A stretch of DNA of 64,000 bases, from positions 1,426,001 through 1,490,000 of the forward strand of contig JAXLVN010000001.1 of the NCBI GenBank assembly GCA_046328995.1, given 5' to 3'. Of the stretch, positions 7,387 through 17,081 are shown in pieces. The translations under genes and the position numbers were made by a program. The notes beneath the pieces were generated by a model that saw nothing but the letters and a program-made list of their open reading frames with translations, made no database searches and was not told the origin of the DNA. The stretch comes from JADJXV01 sp046328995. Its GTDB lineage: Bacteria; Bacteroidota; Ignavibacteria; Kapaibacteriales; UBA961. Each line of letters starts with the position of its first letter. Positions within the stretch are counted from its first letter, which is position 1.

Positions 7387-9186
7387 ATGGATAAGAGATT
7401 TAACAGCGGATTTACAAAGCTAACCGTCGATGGAGTTGTTTTTACCATCGGTGATTACGTTGCATCCGGACGCACCAAAGGGATAATTACAGGTATCGAC
7501 GGTGTTGAATTCGATATTTTGCTTGATACCGGTAAAATAATCAGCTATGAAAATGTTAAACATGCATCGCGCCCGGCAGCCATACCGCCACCGCCGGTAG
7601 TACAAAAAACAAAGATTAAAGCTGATGAGAAGCCACCTCTTCAGAAGACTGATAAACGCACTATAATCGAGCAGTCTGTACTTAAAAAGTCAACAAAAAA
7701 CAATGACTTTGATAAACTTGCCTTTGATCCTCCCGGTTATTCTGCCTCTGATTCGGACTGTCATGCTACAATAGCTCGGTTAGAACGGGAACTGGAGGAG
7801 TGCAATTCCTCCAAAAAGCTTCCCGAGATTGTCGAGAATGCACCGGCTGAAGTCTATACAAAGCTCCCGGAAGTACGTACTGAAGCTTTGAAAAACACGA
7901 TCGAGGAATCTGTAGAAGATCTTGTGAAGTATGCACAGTCCGGTGACTCAGTGGGAGTAAAGAAAATAGAAAAGGTAATTTCATCAACAGTCAATGAATT
8001 GAAAGAAGTTGCACCACAAAGTACGGTAAGTATTACTGACAACTGCCGGGTACAAATTTCCAAAGTTGGCGGACGAGACACTATTCGTATATACTTTGAC
8101 TCAAAGCCGGACAAAGCCACCACCTCCGAGATCGGGAAACACGGCTTCCGGGCATATTCTGAAACAGTGAATGGTCGCAAAGAATGGTATTGGGGAGCAT
8201 TCTCGAATGATAAGAGATTGGAGTTTGCCATGGGCTTCTGTAAAAAAGAAGATAAGCCCCTTTGGACGGAAGAAGATACTGAATTCATTCGAGAGTACGC
8301 CGCAAAGATGGAAGAGTCGAATGCAGAAATTCTACGGAAGAATGAGTCCGAGCTTAATGAAATGTATCGTACGTATGAAAAAAAATCCAAGAAGTACGAA
8401 GTTTCTCCCCAACGATTCAAAAACGCTACAGAGTTTGGGACCGGATTACTGAAAGAATATCAAAGCGATGCTCCCAAAAAGCTCTATCCTGACTTTATGG
8501 AATGGGCTCGTGAATGGGTGAGAGAATACCCTGAATGGATTTTTGACAAGGACGAAGAGAGACCGACGAAGGTAATTCCACCTCCGACCGTTCAGCCCAA
8601 AGTTCAGCCCCCCAAATCAAATAAAATTGCCCTAAGCTCCCTTCTGAAGGAAATGATGCCTAAACATCAACAGGTGTATTTGCGCAGTTTAGATGCTGAA
8701 GGTGTTCAGGAAATGCAGCCGGTGATTGACAACATCGAACGACAAATCTCCACAATTAAGAAACGCCAAGACGGAAGACAAGCGATTGTAAAAGCACATT
8801 ACTTCTATGGTGACAGCGATTGGTATGTCACAGAATACGAAGGAGATGGCATTATTTACGGCTATGCTATACTTAACGGTGACTATCAATTTTCTGAATT
8901 TGGAAGATCAAGTATCGACGAATTCAACGATGTTGGCAGAGTTGAAATGGATTTCTACTGGACACCACGCCCGCTTGATGTTGTTTTGTACAAGAAAGCG
9001 CCGGACTATTACCCGGAGCCAAGCACTGACACACTCTTACATAATCGTTCATCTAAATTACCTGATATACCTCCTGCTTCAGAGCCACAAACAGAGCAAG
9101 ACAAGCAAAGTACGCAAGTACTCAATTCAATTAAATCTATTCTTGAACGAGTGGCCGCTGCTGCAGCCGCACGAGCCAACAAATAA
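7387..9186 (+). CDS. Multidomain phage protein with C-terminal DUF2958 domain
   Basis: A 599-residue protein. Residues 1-60 look like a small SH3/Tudor-type barrel ('VDGVVFTIGDYVASGRTKG', then 'GVEFDILLDTGKIISYENV'). A proline- and charge-rich linker follows, then helical segments and a domain near 210-300 ('CRVQISKVGGRDTIRIYFDS', 'GRKEWYWGAFSNDKRLEFA'). Residues 465-540 ('KAHYFYGDSDWYVTEYEGDG', 'GYAILNGDYQFSEFG') match DUF2958, a domain frequent on conjugative elements and large phages beside methyltransferase/helicase genes. The tail is Ala-rich. The gene is 11 bases upstream of the giant methyltransferase-helicase gene, probably co-expressed. It may be a partner of that protein or an antirestriction factor, but this is an inference. 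Confidence 0.65.
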   Translation: MDKRFNSGFTKLTVDGVVFTIGDYVASGRTKGIITGIDGVEFDILLDTGKIISYENVKHASRPAAIPPPPVVQKTKIKADEKPPLQKTDKRTIIEQSVLKKSTKNNDFDKLAFDPPGYSASDSDCHATIARLERELEECNSSKKLPEIVENAPAEVYTKLPEVRTEALKNTIEESVEDLVKYAQSGDSVGVKKIEKVISSTVNELKEVAPQSTVSITDNCRVQISKVGGRDTIRIYFDSKPDKATTSEIGKHGFRAYSETVNGRKEWYWGAFSNDKRLEFAMGFCKKEDKPLWTEEDTEFIREYAAKMEESNAEILRKNESELNEMYRTYEKKSKKYEVSPQRFKNATEFGTGLLKEYQSDAPKKLYPDFMEWAREWVREYPEWIFDKDEERPTKVIPPPTVQPKVQPPKSNKIALSSLLKEMMPKHQQVYLRSLDAEGVQEMQPVIDNIERQISTIKKRQDGRQAIVKAHYFYGDSDWYVTEYEGDGIIYGYAILNGDYQFSEFGRSSIDEFNDVGRVEMDFYWTPRPLDVVLYKKAPDYYPEPSTDTLLHNRSSKLPDIPPASEPQTEQDKQSTQVLNSIKSILERVAAAAAARANK

Positions 9187-9197
9187 AGGATCATTCT

Positions 9198-12100
9198 ATG
9201 CTTGCAGATTTCACAAAAGACCGGAAAGAGTTCGACCAAATCATTGATAACTATAACGACCTTGTGCCACTGCTCACGCGTGAAGAAGTCATTGAACTTA
9301 ATGAAGCTCTTGGACTCGGAATTAAATTTTTCAAGGTTGACAGACAATTACCTGTGCCACCACTTATGTTGATCCGTGGGAATAATACGACCATTGAAAC
9401 GCCTCAGCGTTCAATCGATGCCTTTTACTCATTGGTTGAATTAGATGATCTGATTCCATCTCATAACCCGAAAAACTTCTCTCCGGACAGCCGCTACCCG
9501 CTGAAATGCCAACAGCGCGATTACACGCGAGATGACCGCGAACAGTTCAAAGTCACGTCCGGCGCAGATCACTTCAATTCGAAATTTGTGATTAATGACG
9601 CACCGACGGCAACGGATGGTGCGCCGATTATCTCCAATCAGGGCTTTGTCCTTGGGGGCAATGGTCGCACGATGATGATGAAGCTTTTGTCTGATAAGAA
9701 GTTCGATAGCGAGTATTCTACCCGGCTTTCCGTTCAGCGCTGGTACTACGGATTTACCCAAGAGCAATACGATAGTTTCAAAAAGCCGGTTCTCGTCCGG
9801 GTTGTGAACGTGGACATTAAAGAATGCTCCCTTTACTCGAATATTCTCAATCAAAACCTCACCCAAGAGATTAATATTACTACCAAAACCGTGAGTTTTG
9901 CCCGGCAACTTACGGACCGTGATATTGAGCTCATCGGAGGGCTATTCGAGCAATACGAAGGTGATACCCTTGCTTCGATGCTTTCAACTCCGAAAGTTGT
10001 CAAAAAGCTTCAGGAAATCTTCCGGCAGGCGGAGATTATCACAGCTCAGAACACTCCGAAATGGTTAGAATCGAGTGATGTTTTCACATCTGAAGGAAAA
10101 ACAACGGTCGAAGGAATCTTGCTTGGTGTAATCCTGGACGATAAAGAGCTCATCGAAGCAGCTCGAAGCTTCACCGAGAAGCTGATCCGAACTCTCCCCC
10201 TGCTTTTGAGAATGCGCCGTGTCGGCGGTGAATGGAATATGACCAAAGACATTATTGCCGTTGTTCGCTTAGAATCAGCTCGTCGGGCTTCTAAAATGAA
10301 TCTGCATGATTTTCTGACTCAGGTATCGTTCGACCGGCCGGAAGTGACCAAAAAAGAGGAGTTGATTTGGAGAGTGCTCAGCGAAAATTCTTGGCTGAAG
10401 TGGAAGAACTTTTTATCGCGCTACGTTCTGATGGGCGAGGAGGCGACGAATCAATCAAGGAGTTACGGCGGTTTTTTCAACGAAGAACTTACCCCTATGC
10501 AAGCAATTGAGCGCTTATCACTCAAACAAGGATTATCAGACCGGCTCGCAGACTTCTCGGGCGACCAAGCTTCATTCTTAGAGCTTTTTGAGATGTACCT
10601 TGATGTAGTTCCACTACTTCTGCCGGAAGAAATTGCAGAGATCAACGAAGCAATGAAATTAGGCATGGAGTATTTTGGTGTGGAGCGACATTTGCCCGGT
10701 ATTCAAGCCCAAGGTAGAAAATTCAATTTCGAGCAATATGCTGAAATTGTTGAACAGGATGCAATTAATCGAAAGATCGCCGCGCTTGAAGGGCAATTAA
10801 CCGAAATCCGAGCGAAAATCGAAGAACTCGATACCGTTCCTTCACATTGGGGAGGCACAAAAAAGGACTGGAAGGATCGTAAAGCAAACGAACGTAAAAA
10901 ATTAGCCGAAAAACGTGACGACCTAAGCCGGACAATTACGTACTTCAAAACCGAAGGTGGGCAAGATCCTGATGTACTTGCCGAGATCCGGGAACTCTAC
11001 GATAAATCGGGCGGCGTTCCAAGTGATGAGCTGATGCAACGGTATATCGCCCATTTAGAGAATACGTCGTTTGATAAGGTCAAGAACCTGGACTACTTCC
11101 CTACTCCACCGGATATTGTCGAACGAATGCTTGCAAAGGCAGAACTCCGTAACGCCTCAAATGTCTTAGAACCATCAGCCGGTAAAGGAAATATTGTTGA
11201 CCTCATCCGGGCTAAATATCCTGATTTGAGAATCGACGTGTCAGAGCTCGGAGAGCATAATAGAAAGATATTAGAATTAAAGGGTTACAACATCGTTGCC
11301 GACGATTTTCTAACGCTTGGCGTTACCGGCAAGACAGAAAAAGGCGTTCCGATTGTCAATCCTGCCGTTCAATATGATCGCGTCGTTATGAACCCTCCAT
11401 TCCAAAATGGTATGGATTGGGTGCATATCCAACACGCCTACAAGCTCCTCAAGTCATATGGAGTACTCGTGGCTCTCGTTCCGGCAAACAGCTATTTGTC
11501 CAATAGCCGGGAAGCCACCGAACGCCGTCTTTTCATCGAGGAAGAAAACAGTGGTAGTATCGAGGTGATCCCGGCTTCGGAGTACAATCGGAACATGGAA
11601 TTCACTACACTGACGATTGATATCGCTATGATCACACTGACCAAAACTCCGGCTGTAGTTGCTTCAGCTCCGCATAGCTTGGACTTTGACGAGGATAGCA
11701 AGTACCAGGATCTACCAAAAAAAGGAAAGCTCGATGTACCTGTCCGCACCAAAGAGCACGTTGATACCGAGTTTATCAAGCCTAAAGTGGTAACCGCACA
11801 GGAGCACTTGCTCCCCCCTCAACATTCAATCCCGGACTATGTGTCGGAAATCCAATCTCCGCAACCTCTCGGGCTATTTGACTACCAACAATTTGGTTGT
11901 AATCTTGCGATCAGAGCGCTCTGCCATTCAAACACCGGCAACGGCTTCCTTCTTGCCGATGGTACAGGAACAGGTAAGACGACCGAGATGTTGACGATCG
12001 CCGCCTATGCCTATCAGAAGTATTCCAAGCCGGTGGTAATCTTCACCGTTGACGATCGAGTAATCAAAACTTCATTCATGAAGGATGCCAAGAGGTTGAA

Positions 12101-15100
12101 CTTCCCTGTTCCGGAATATGTCGAGCAGTCCGATAAGAATCCCGTGCCCAGACCTGAGAATTACCGTGGACTCTACGATAAACTCACTCCGGATGAGCTC
12201 TTCGATGATGAATTCATGGACTTTGATCCTATGGATCTAGTCAACAAAGTATTGAACCCGGATATGAAACAGAACTTGCCAACCGTTTACCTTGGCAATG
12301 CAAAGACCTTCAAGCTTCGAGATGGCATTAATATCTTCAAATACACAGCGTTATCACTTGTAAAAAATTTAGTGCCCCCTGAAATTAAAGCGAAAAAAGA
12401 AGCCGCAGCGAGTGCCTTGAAATTCAATGAAGGATTCTGGAAGAAAATCCATGCAAAAGGCATTGATGATATTGAGCAGAACCGTTTCAATAGTGTCAGC
12501 CAGGTGATCTATGTTCCTTCCGAGAAGAAGGATATCAAGAAGAAAGAGCTCAAGGACGAATGGACAGCAAAGATACAGGCGGCCGCTCTGGACGATACCT
12601 TCATCCTCCAACGCAAGTTTGCCGGGCTTATGAAAAATCTTGATAAAGATAACAAACGTTTAGTCATGCCCGAAACTGAACAGGCAGGACTTAACTTTAT
12701 GGCAATCATTGAAGTATTTGAAGCTGCAATACGCAAGATATTAGTGCAAGTGATTGGCAATACATCTCTTGTGATTTTCGATGAAGCTCACAAGATCAAG
12801 AATCTTCTTCAGAACAATGATATTGATGCAACGAGAGCATTCTACGCCAAAATTATCACCGACAACTGTGAAAGGGTACTCTTTGCGACCGCTACTCCAT
12901 GCGATCGTCCGTTCGATATTCTCTATCTGAAGAGAGCAGGATTGTTCCAAGGGGATGATGACTTTGAAATGAAGATGGCAAGCTTGGGGATCGAGTACGT
13001 TCAGCCGAAGAAAAACAGCGAAGGTAAGATCGTCCGAAAAGGTAAATGGTCAATTTCCAAGCAAGATGACGATGAAGTTCGGGCAATTATCAATTTCAGA
13101 ATGGCACAGCTCTTCGCCTTCATCGTGCGCCGTGGCTGTATGATCCGACGTGAAATCCAATACACCAATCTGACTGCCCGGTTTGTCGATATTACCGTAC
13201 CGGAGTCCGTCCGGGGCGAATTACAGGCAATCACCGACAGCGTGACCAAAATAGACAACAATGGAAAAATGAAGATTGACAAGCTCAAGCAGATGCAACG
13301 ACACCTAGAGCACATGGAGGCGTACAAGATTGATGAAGCAATTGAGATTACCAAGCGCGAAATAGCTGAAGGGCGCTCCGTGATCATCTTCACCAATTAT
13401 GTCGATGAAGGCGACGAACCACGAGCTGAAGACAACTCGACGAAGCTCGGTACTGTGCGGATACTCAAAAATCGTTTGTCGAAGCTCTACGGTGAGGATG
13501 CAGTTGGTGTTCTTGTGTCGGCAACTGCCGGCTACGAGGATTTTCGCCGATTGGAAAACGTGGATGATTTTCAGACCGGTAAACGCCGGGTACTTATCGG
13601 TACAATCACTTCCGGCGGGACCGGTGTGAATCTCGATGATACGGTCGGAAATGCTCCGAGAACAGTCATCATTATGACCGCTCCCCTTTCCTTTATCAAC
13701 GTTATGCAAGATATTGGGCGCGTGGTCAGGGCGAACTCCGCGAGCCGTAGCCGTGTGTATTTCCTCTTTGCTCAGACGAACAACATAGACCCGAAGAAAC
13801 GCTCCATTGCCATCGAAACATGGCTTAAGCGGCTTATTGGGTACAAATTCAGAACCCTCAAGGCGGCCGTCGAAGGCGAGATTGGCAATATTGATCCTAC
13901 GACCGTCGAACGGATGGAAGCAGGTGGAGCTGAAGCAGTAGCCACAAGCGTAGAAGAAACGACTGAAACACCGAACAAACACACTCTCTACACTCAAAAA
14001 GAGAAGCTTGTCAAAGGTTGGGAACTTCCGAGCAGGTTGCCAATCGCTGTAGAACGTTTTGGTAATTCCAGGAATCATACGGTAGTCATCAAAGGCAAAA
14101 CCAAGGCAGATCTCGATAACTGGGCAAACGCAAACCATGAATTCATACGTAAATGGCAGTTAACCAAGAATATTGACAAGACGTATCAAGTGTACAACGG
14201 TACACATTATGGTCGTACTTACACTACTTCAGACGCCAAAAATTGGCGGGAGTCGTATGATGTGTGGAATGCACTTCTGAACGTGGTGAAACAAGAGGAT
14301 GCACGGTATATGAACAATCAAGCCGCTCTTTTCAATGTCGATGAAGAGGTCGTTGCAACGACGGATATAATCTCGGTAAACGCCCGGACCGGAGATCCGG
14401 GCAAAGTTATCAGTATGATGCCGGTCGTGATCGGACGTAATCAATCCGGGAACATTCACAGCTACGAATATGATGTAGAATTCGACGGTAGAATAGCGAA
14501 CAATCTGCAACCATGGCAGATTCGCAAGATTGAGGCAGACCTAGAGGACGAGCTCGATCCTCCGAAGTATCATAAAAACACTGTCTATTACAAGCATAAT
14601 ACCGAAGGAAACTCCTACAGCTATCTTGCTATACTTGATGTTACCATTGCTGAAGATGGTAGAAGCTATATGTACACCATCGGAAAAGACTGGAGTATAA
14701 ACAAAGAAATGTTCCTTAAAAGAACATCCAAGAACAACAAAAAACACTATATGGTAAAGCAATACACAGCTGAAGCAGTCCAGGAAGAGATTGATAAGAA
14801 GGAGCTTGTGCCGTACTCTGTGAGTGAATCCGGATTGAGTGATGAGCTTGGTATGGTCAATATAATAGACGAAAAACCGATTTCAAGCAACGTACCCGAA
14901 GATAACGAACTAACACCTCAAGATTTAGGGTTTTACGACCATAATACCATCATGGAGATTACTCCGAACTTCCTTCAGCTCAATCGCACTCAGCTTCTCC
15001 TGGAAAAAATAGCAAAGCCCTTCCGTATGATGATTTGGGGACGACAGGGCTCAGGAAAGTCTTCACTGACTCTGATGGTAGCCGAGGATCTCAGTAATGC

Positions 15101-15560
15101 CGGTAATACTCTCGTCGTCCTGACGGATGAAAAGACCGCTTCCGGGCGCATTGGGCAGACCATCGGCCGGCTGAATATCAATGCCAGGAATATCCTCTTC
15201 AATGATAAAATGGACTACTCCCGTATGCGGGAGTTCTTGACCAAGAACCCACAGGTTGAATTCGTGATCATCGACAGTATCAACGAGTTAAACGTGCCTG
15301 AAGAGTCAATTGTTGACCTAATGAACGATTACCCCAATGTATCGTTTGTGTTCGTGTGTCAATCGACGAAGGACGGCAAGAACCACAGCTCCTTCAGCAA
15401 TTTGGCGTACAAGGTTGATACAGAGATTATGGTGGAGAACCTGAAAGCAGTCGCCAAAAAGCACCGGGACGGCCGCACCGGGATTGAGTTTTCAATCTTA
15501 GACAAGCGTGCTCAGCGACCGGTGAAGAAAGAAATCATATTGAACGGATTTAGACTCTAA
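9198..15560 (+). CDS. Giant DarB-like polyvalent protein: ParB/DdrB-like, adenine methyltransferase, helicase and RecA-like ATPase
   Basis: The 2,120-residue protein contains, in order: a DdrB/ParB-like domain (residues about 60-250, 'LGGNGRTMMMKLL' near 150); a second copy of a 50-residue helical module that also starts the protein (1-53 and about 449-502, both '.LADF......F......D.VPLL..EE..E.NEA'); an N6-adenine methyltransferase ('VLEPSAGKGN' near 655, NPPF at 732-735); a superfamily 2 helicase of strawberry-notch/SNF2 type (ADGTGTGKT at 920-928, DEAH at 1195-1198, TATP near 1230, 'QDIGRVVRA' near 1505); and a C-terminal RecA-like ATPase (GRQGSGKS at 1948-1955, 'FVIIDSINEL'). Related phage P1 DarB-type proteins enter with the DNA and protect it from type I restriction. 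Here the role is inferred as genome protection, modification or packaging-associated remodelling. The RecA-like C-terminus is an unusual addition. Confidence 0.85.
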   Translation: MLADFTKDRKEFDQIIDNYNDLVPLLTREEVIELNEALGLGIKFFKVDRQLPVPPLMLIRGNNTTIETPQRSIDAFYSLVELDDLIPSHNPKNFSPDSRYPLKCQQRDYTRDDREQFKVTSGADHFNSKFVINDAPTATDGAPIISNQGFVLGGNGRTMMMKLLSDKKFDSEYSTRLSVQRWYYGFTQEQYDSFKKPVLVRVVNVDIKECSLYSNILNQNLTQEINITTKTVSFARQLTDRDIELIGGLFEQYEGDTLASMLSTPKVVKKLQEIFRQAEIITAQNTPKWLESSDVFTSEGKTTVEGILLGVILDDKELIEAARSFTEKLIRTLPLLLRMRRVGGEWNMTKDIIAVVRLESARRASKMNLHDFLTQVSFDRPEVTKKEELIWRVLSENSWLKWKNFLSRYVLMGEEATNQSRSYGGFFNEELTPMQAIERLSLKQGLSDRLADFSGDQASFLELFEMYLDVVPLLLPEEIAEINEAMKLGMEYFGVERHLPGIQAQGRKFNFEQYAEIVEQDAINRKIAALEGQLTEIRAKIEELDTVPSHWGGTKKDWKDRKANERKKLAEKRDDLSRTITYFKTEGGQDPDVLAEIRELYDKSGGVPSDELMQRYIAHLENTSFDKVKNLDYFPTPPDIVERMLAKAELRNASNVLEPSAGKGNIVDLIRAKYPDLRIDVSELGEHNRKILELKGYNIVADDFLTLGVTGKTEKGVPIVNPAVQYDRVVMNPPFQNGMDWVHIQHAYKLLKSYGVLVALVPANSYLSNSREATERRLFIEEENSGSIEVIPASEYNRNMEFTTLTIDIAMITLTKTPAVVASAPHSLDFDEDSKYQDLPKKGKLDVPVRTKEHVDTEFIKPKVVTAQEHLLPPQHSIPDYVSEIQSPQPLGLFDYQQFGCNLAIRALCHSNTGNGFLLADGTGTGKTTEMLTIAAYAYQKYSKPVVIFTVDDRVIKTSFMKDAKRLNFPVPEYVEQSDKNPVPRPENYRGLYDKLTPDELFDDEFMDFDPMDLVNKVLNPDMKQNLPTVYLGNAKTFKLRDGINIFKYTALSLVKNLVPPEIKAKKEAAASALKFNEGFWKKIHAKGIDDIEQNRFNSVSQVIYVPSEKKDIKKKELKDEWTAKIQAAALDDTFILQRKFAGLMKNLDKDNKRLVMPETEQAGLNFMAIIEVFEAAIRKILVQVIGNTSLVIFDEAHKIKNLLQNNDIDATRAFYAKIITDNCERVLFATATPCDRPFDILYLKRAGLFQGDDDFEMKMASLGIEYVQPKKNSEGKIVRKGKWSISKQDDDEVRAIINFRMAQLFAFIVRRGCMIRREIQYTNLTARFVDITVPESVRGELQAITDSVTKIDNNGKMKIDKLKQMQRHLEHMEAYKIDEAIEITKREIAEGRSVIIFTNYVDEGDEPRAEDNSTKLGTVRILKNRLSKLYGEDAVGVLVSATAGYEDFRRLENVDDFQTGKRRVLIGTITSGGTGVNLDDTVGNAPRTVIIMTAPLSFINVMQDIGRVVRANSASRSRVYFLFAQTNNIDPKKRSIAIETWLKRLIGYKFRTLKAAVEGEIGNIDPTTVERMEAGGAEAVATSVEETTETPNKHTLYTQKEKLVKGWELPSRLPIAVERFGNSRNHTVVIKGKTKADLDNWANANHEFIRKWQLTKNIDKTYQVYNGTHYGRTYTTSDAKNWRESYDVWNALLNVVKQEDARYMNNQAALFNVDEEVVATTDIISVNARTGDPGKVISMMPVVIGRNQSGNIHSYEYDVEFDGRIANNLQPWQIRKIEADLEDELDPPKYHKNTVYYKHNTEGNSYSYLAILDVTIAEDGRSYMYTIGKDWSINKEMFLKRTSKNNKKHYMVKQYTAEAVQEEIDKKELVPYSVSESGLSDELGMVNIIDEKPISSNVPEDNELTPQDLGFYDHNTIMEITPNFLQLNRTQLLLEKIAKPFRMMIWGRQGSGKSSLTLMVAEDLSNAGNTLVVLTDEKTASGRIGQTIGRLNINARNILFNDKMDYSRMREFLTKNPQVEFVIIDSINELNVPEESIVDLMNDYPNVSFVFVCQSTKDGKNHSSFSNLAYKVDTEIMVENLKAVAKKHRDGRTGIEFSILDKRAQRPVKKEIILNGFRL

Positions 15561-15594
15561 CTTACTATCATTATTCAATTTTCGGAGAACTATC

Positions 15595-15834
15595 ATGTGT
15601 AATTGCCCGAGCTGTCAAGCTCAGAATGCCGGAATGAACGGCTTAAATTGTGGTTGCCAACAGCAACCAACTCAAATGAATGGATTGGATGGACTCGCTA
15701 TAGATTTTGCCGGTACGATCCTCGGCGCTCTGATCGGCGGCACTGTGAGCTATGTCGCCGGATGGGACTGGAAGGTCGGCGCCGGTATTGGTGCTGTGAC
15801 CGGCGGCTTTGTCATGCCGAGTATGTCGAGTTGA
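15595..15834 (+). CDS. Small Cys-rich, glycine-zipper protein, 79 aa
   Basis: The N-terminus has six Cys in 'MCNCPSCQAQNAG' and 'GLNCGCQQQ', so metal binding or disulphides are possible. Residues 35-75 form a Gly-rich hydrophobic stretch ('FAGTILGALIGGTVSYVAG', 'VGAGIGAVTGGFV') like glycine-zipper membrane proteins. TTTTCGGAG precedes the ATG at good distance. It is the last gene before a terminator. Function unknown. Similar Gly-zipper proteins occur among phage virion and membrane proteins. Confidence 0.6.
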   Translation: MCNCPSCQAQNAGMNGLNCGCQQQPTQMNGLDGLAIDFAGTILGALIGGTVSYVAGWDWKVGAGIGAVTGGFVMPSMSS

Positions 15835-15867
15835 TAAATAGACTACTCTCAGGAGTGGATCTTATAC

Positions 15868-15917
15868 AAAGGCGAGTAAGTGTGCATCCGCCAAGAATTG
15901 CACTTACCGCCTTTTTT
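15868..15917 (+). terminator. Strong terminator after the giant-protein operon
   Basis: AAAGGCG-AGTAAGTG pairs with CACTTAC-CGCCTTTTTT across an 18-base loop, giving about 14 base pairs followed by T6. It separates the late operon from the secreted-protein cargo genes. Confidence 0.85.
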
Positions 15918-15950
15918 GTTTTCTACAAGCCCTCCATGTGACGGCATTTT

Positions 15951-15985
15951 TTGCACTCAGGTACATAGGAATTGCACTCAGGTAC
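15951..15985 (+). repeat. Two direct repeats TTGCACTCAGGTAC, 21 bp apart
   Basis: The 14-base word TTGCACTCAGGTAC occurs at 15,951-15,964 and 15,972-15,985, starts 21 bases apart, which is two helical turns. That geometry suits a regulator binding to one face of the DNA upstream of the cargo genes. No regulator is known. Confidence 0.5.
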
Positions 15986-16198
15986 GGGTAAAATACCCTC
16001 ACGCGAGAAGGACTATTCAACCGCCCATTATTTTCCTTCATAAAAATATTTGGTCATAATTGATATTTTATGTAATATTGTGCATCACTGTCTAAGTTAT
16101 TGTTTTTATTATATGCTTCTGCTCTTAACTTCACATATGTAAAAAAACCATACAGTGTGTATGGGATTTATTTTACTCTCATTTTATAGGAGTGCTTT

Positions 16199-17047
16199 AT
16201 GCAAAACCCCCTTCTTGCAGATAGAAGCTCTGCGCATGCGCGTAGCTCAGTCCCAACTTCATCTATTCTCCACAACGTAATTAAAAAGTTAGGAGGTGAG
16301 TCATATGGGCTCATACTACTACTGACTTTAGTATTTGCTTTATGTTTCCCTCAACATTCTCGGGCACAAAGTAACTCTTGTAACGCAGATAGCGCGTGTA
16401 CCAATTGGGGAGCGTGGACAATAGTAACGGACAGTGTACCAATTGTCTTAAATGGTGATACTTGCTATGTAAAATTTAGATACCAATGGCGTTTATGTCC
16501 AACCCCAGTGAAAATTCAAATAAAAACATTTGAGATGACATTTCCGGACTCTTCATGTGCTTTTGGTCCGTATCTTGACTCATTGAACAACAACAACTCT
16601 AATGACTTGTGGCCAATAGTAGAGAATATGCTTGCTCAGGCAGACAGAAGATTTGGAGAGAAAAGATTTCTTATTCATAGAACTAATTATCCACCATCGA
16701 GTAATTTTGATTGCTCATATTCTGTAGGATGTAATTCAATTGCGGGACTAGTCGAAGTCGTTACCTATTATTCAGAATGTCGTGACTATATTGCTGTCGG
16801 TGCACCCGGTGGCGGTGTTTCTCCTTCATGCCCCGGTATCTCATATGTAGTTGACTGTAACTCAGATGACTGCTGTATTCTTTCTCGTAAGATGTGCTAT
16901 GATAATAGTACAGGCAAAGTGAGAGTTTGTGAAACATCTTCACCGGGAAGTGGCACATCAAATTGTACCGGTAATGGTACATATACACCACCTCCAGGAT
17001 GTAGTATTGTATGGCGTTCCGGTTGCCGAAGCGTATCTTGTCCTTAA
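16199..17047 (+). CDS. Secreted cysteine-rich protein, prophage cargo
   Basis: A 282-residue protein with an unusually long N-terminal region (about 36 residues) before a hydrophobic core (residues 37-52, 'GLILLLTLVFALCF') and a likely cleavage site after 'SRAQS'. The mature part has about 20 Cys, mostly in the C-terminal third ('CNSDDCCILSRKMCYDN', 'CSIVWRSGC'), suggesting a disulphide-bonded exported protein. No T9SS sorting domain is visible. I recognise no family. It is the first of two cargo genes. TATAGGAG supports the start at 16,199. Its A/T-rich composition differs from the preceding late genes. Confidence 0.65.
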   Translation: MQNPLLADRSSAHARSSVPTSSILHNVIKKLGGESYGLILLLTLVFALCFPQHSRAQSNSCNADSACTNWGAWTIVTDSVPIVLNGDTCYVKFRYQWRLCPTPVKIQIKTFEMTFPDSSCAFGPYLDSLNNNNSNDLWPIVENMLAQADRRFGEKRFLIHRTNYPPSSNFDCSYSVGCNSIAGLVEVVTYYSECRDYIAVGAPGGGVSPSCPGISYVVDCNSDDCCILSRKMCYDNSTGKVRVCETSSPGSGTSNCTGNGTYTPPPGCSIVWRSGCRSVSCP

Positions 17048-17081
17048 AATATTTTACCAACCTTAAATTAAGATATAAGCT

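Larger units (their letters stand above)
15835..16198 (+). other. Intergenic region: terminator, direct repeats and leader of the cargo genes
   Basis: This 364-base gap holds the terminator at 15,868-15,917, a pair of direct repeats at 15,951-15,985, an A/T-rich stretch (16,030-16,140) and the ribosome binding site TAGGAG before the ATG at 16,199. A short imperfect hairpin (CCATACA.TGTGTATGG at about 16,148-16,164) lies just upstream. The promoter of the two cargo genes should be here, but I cannot point to it with certainty. Confidence 0.5.

Noticed and set aside
16290..16320. AGGAGG followed by ATG at 16,305
   Set aside because: A perfect-looking start signal, but the frame ends after six codons; it lies inside the secreted protein gene and is probably chance.
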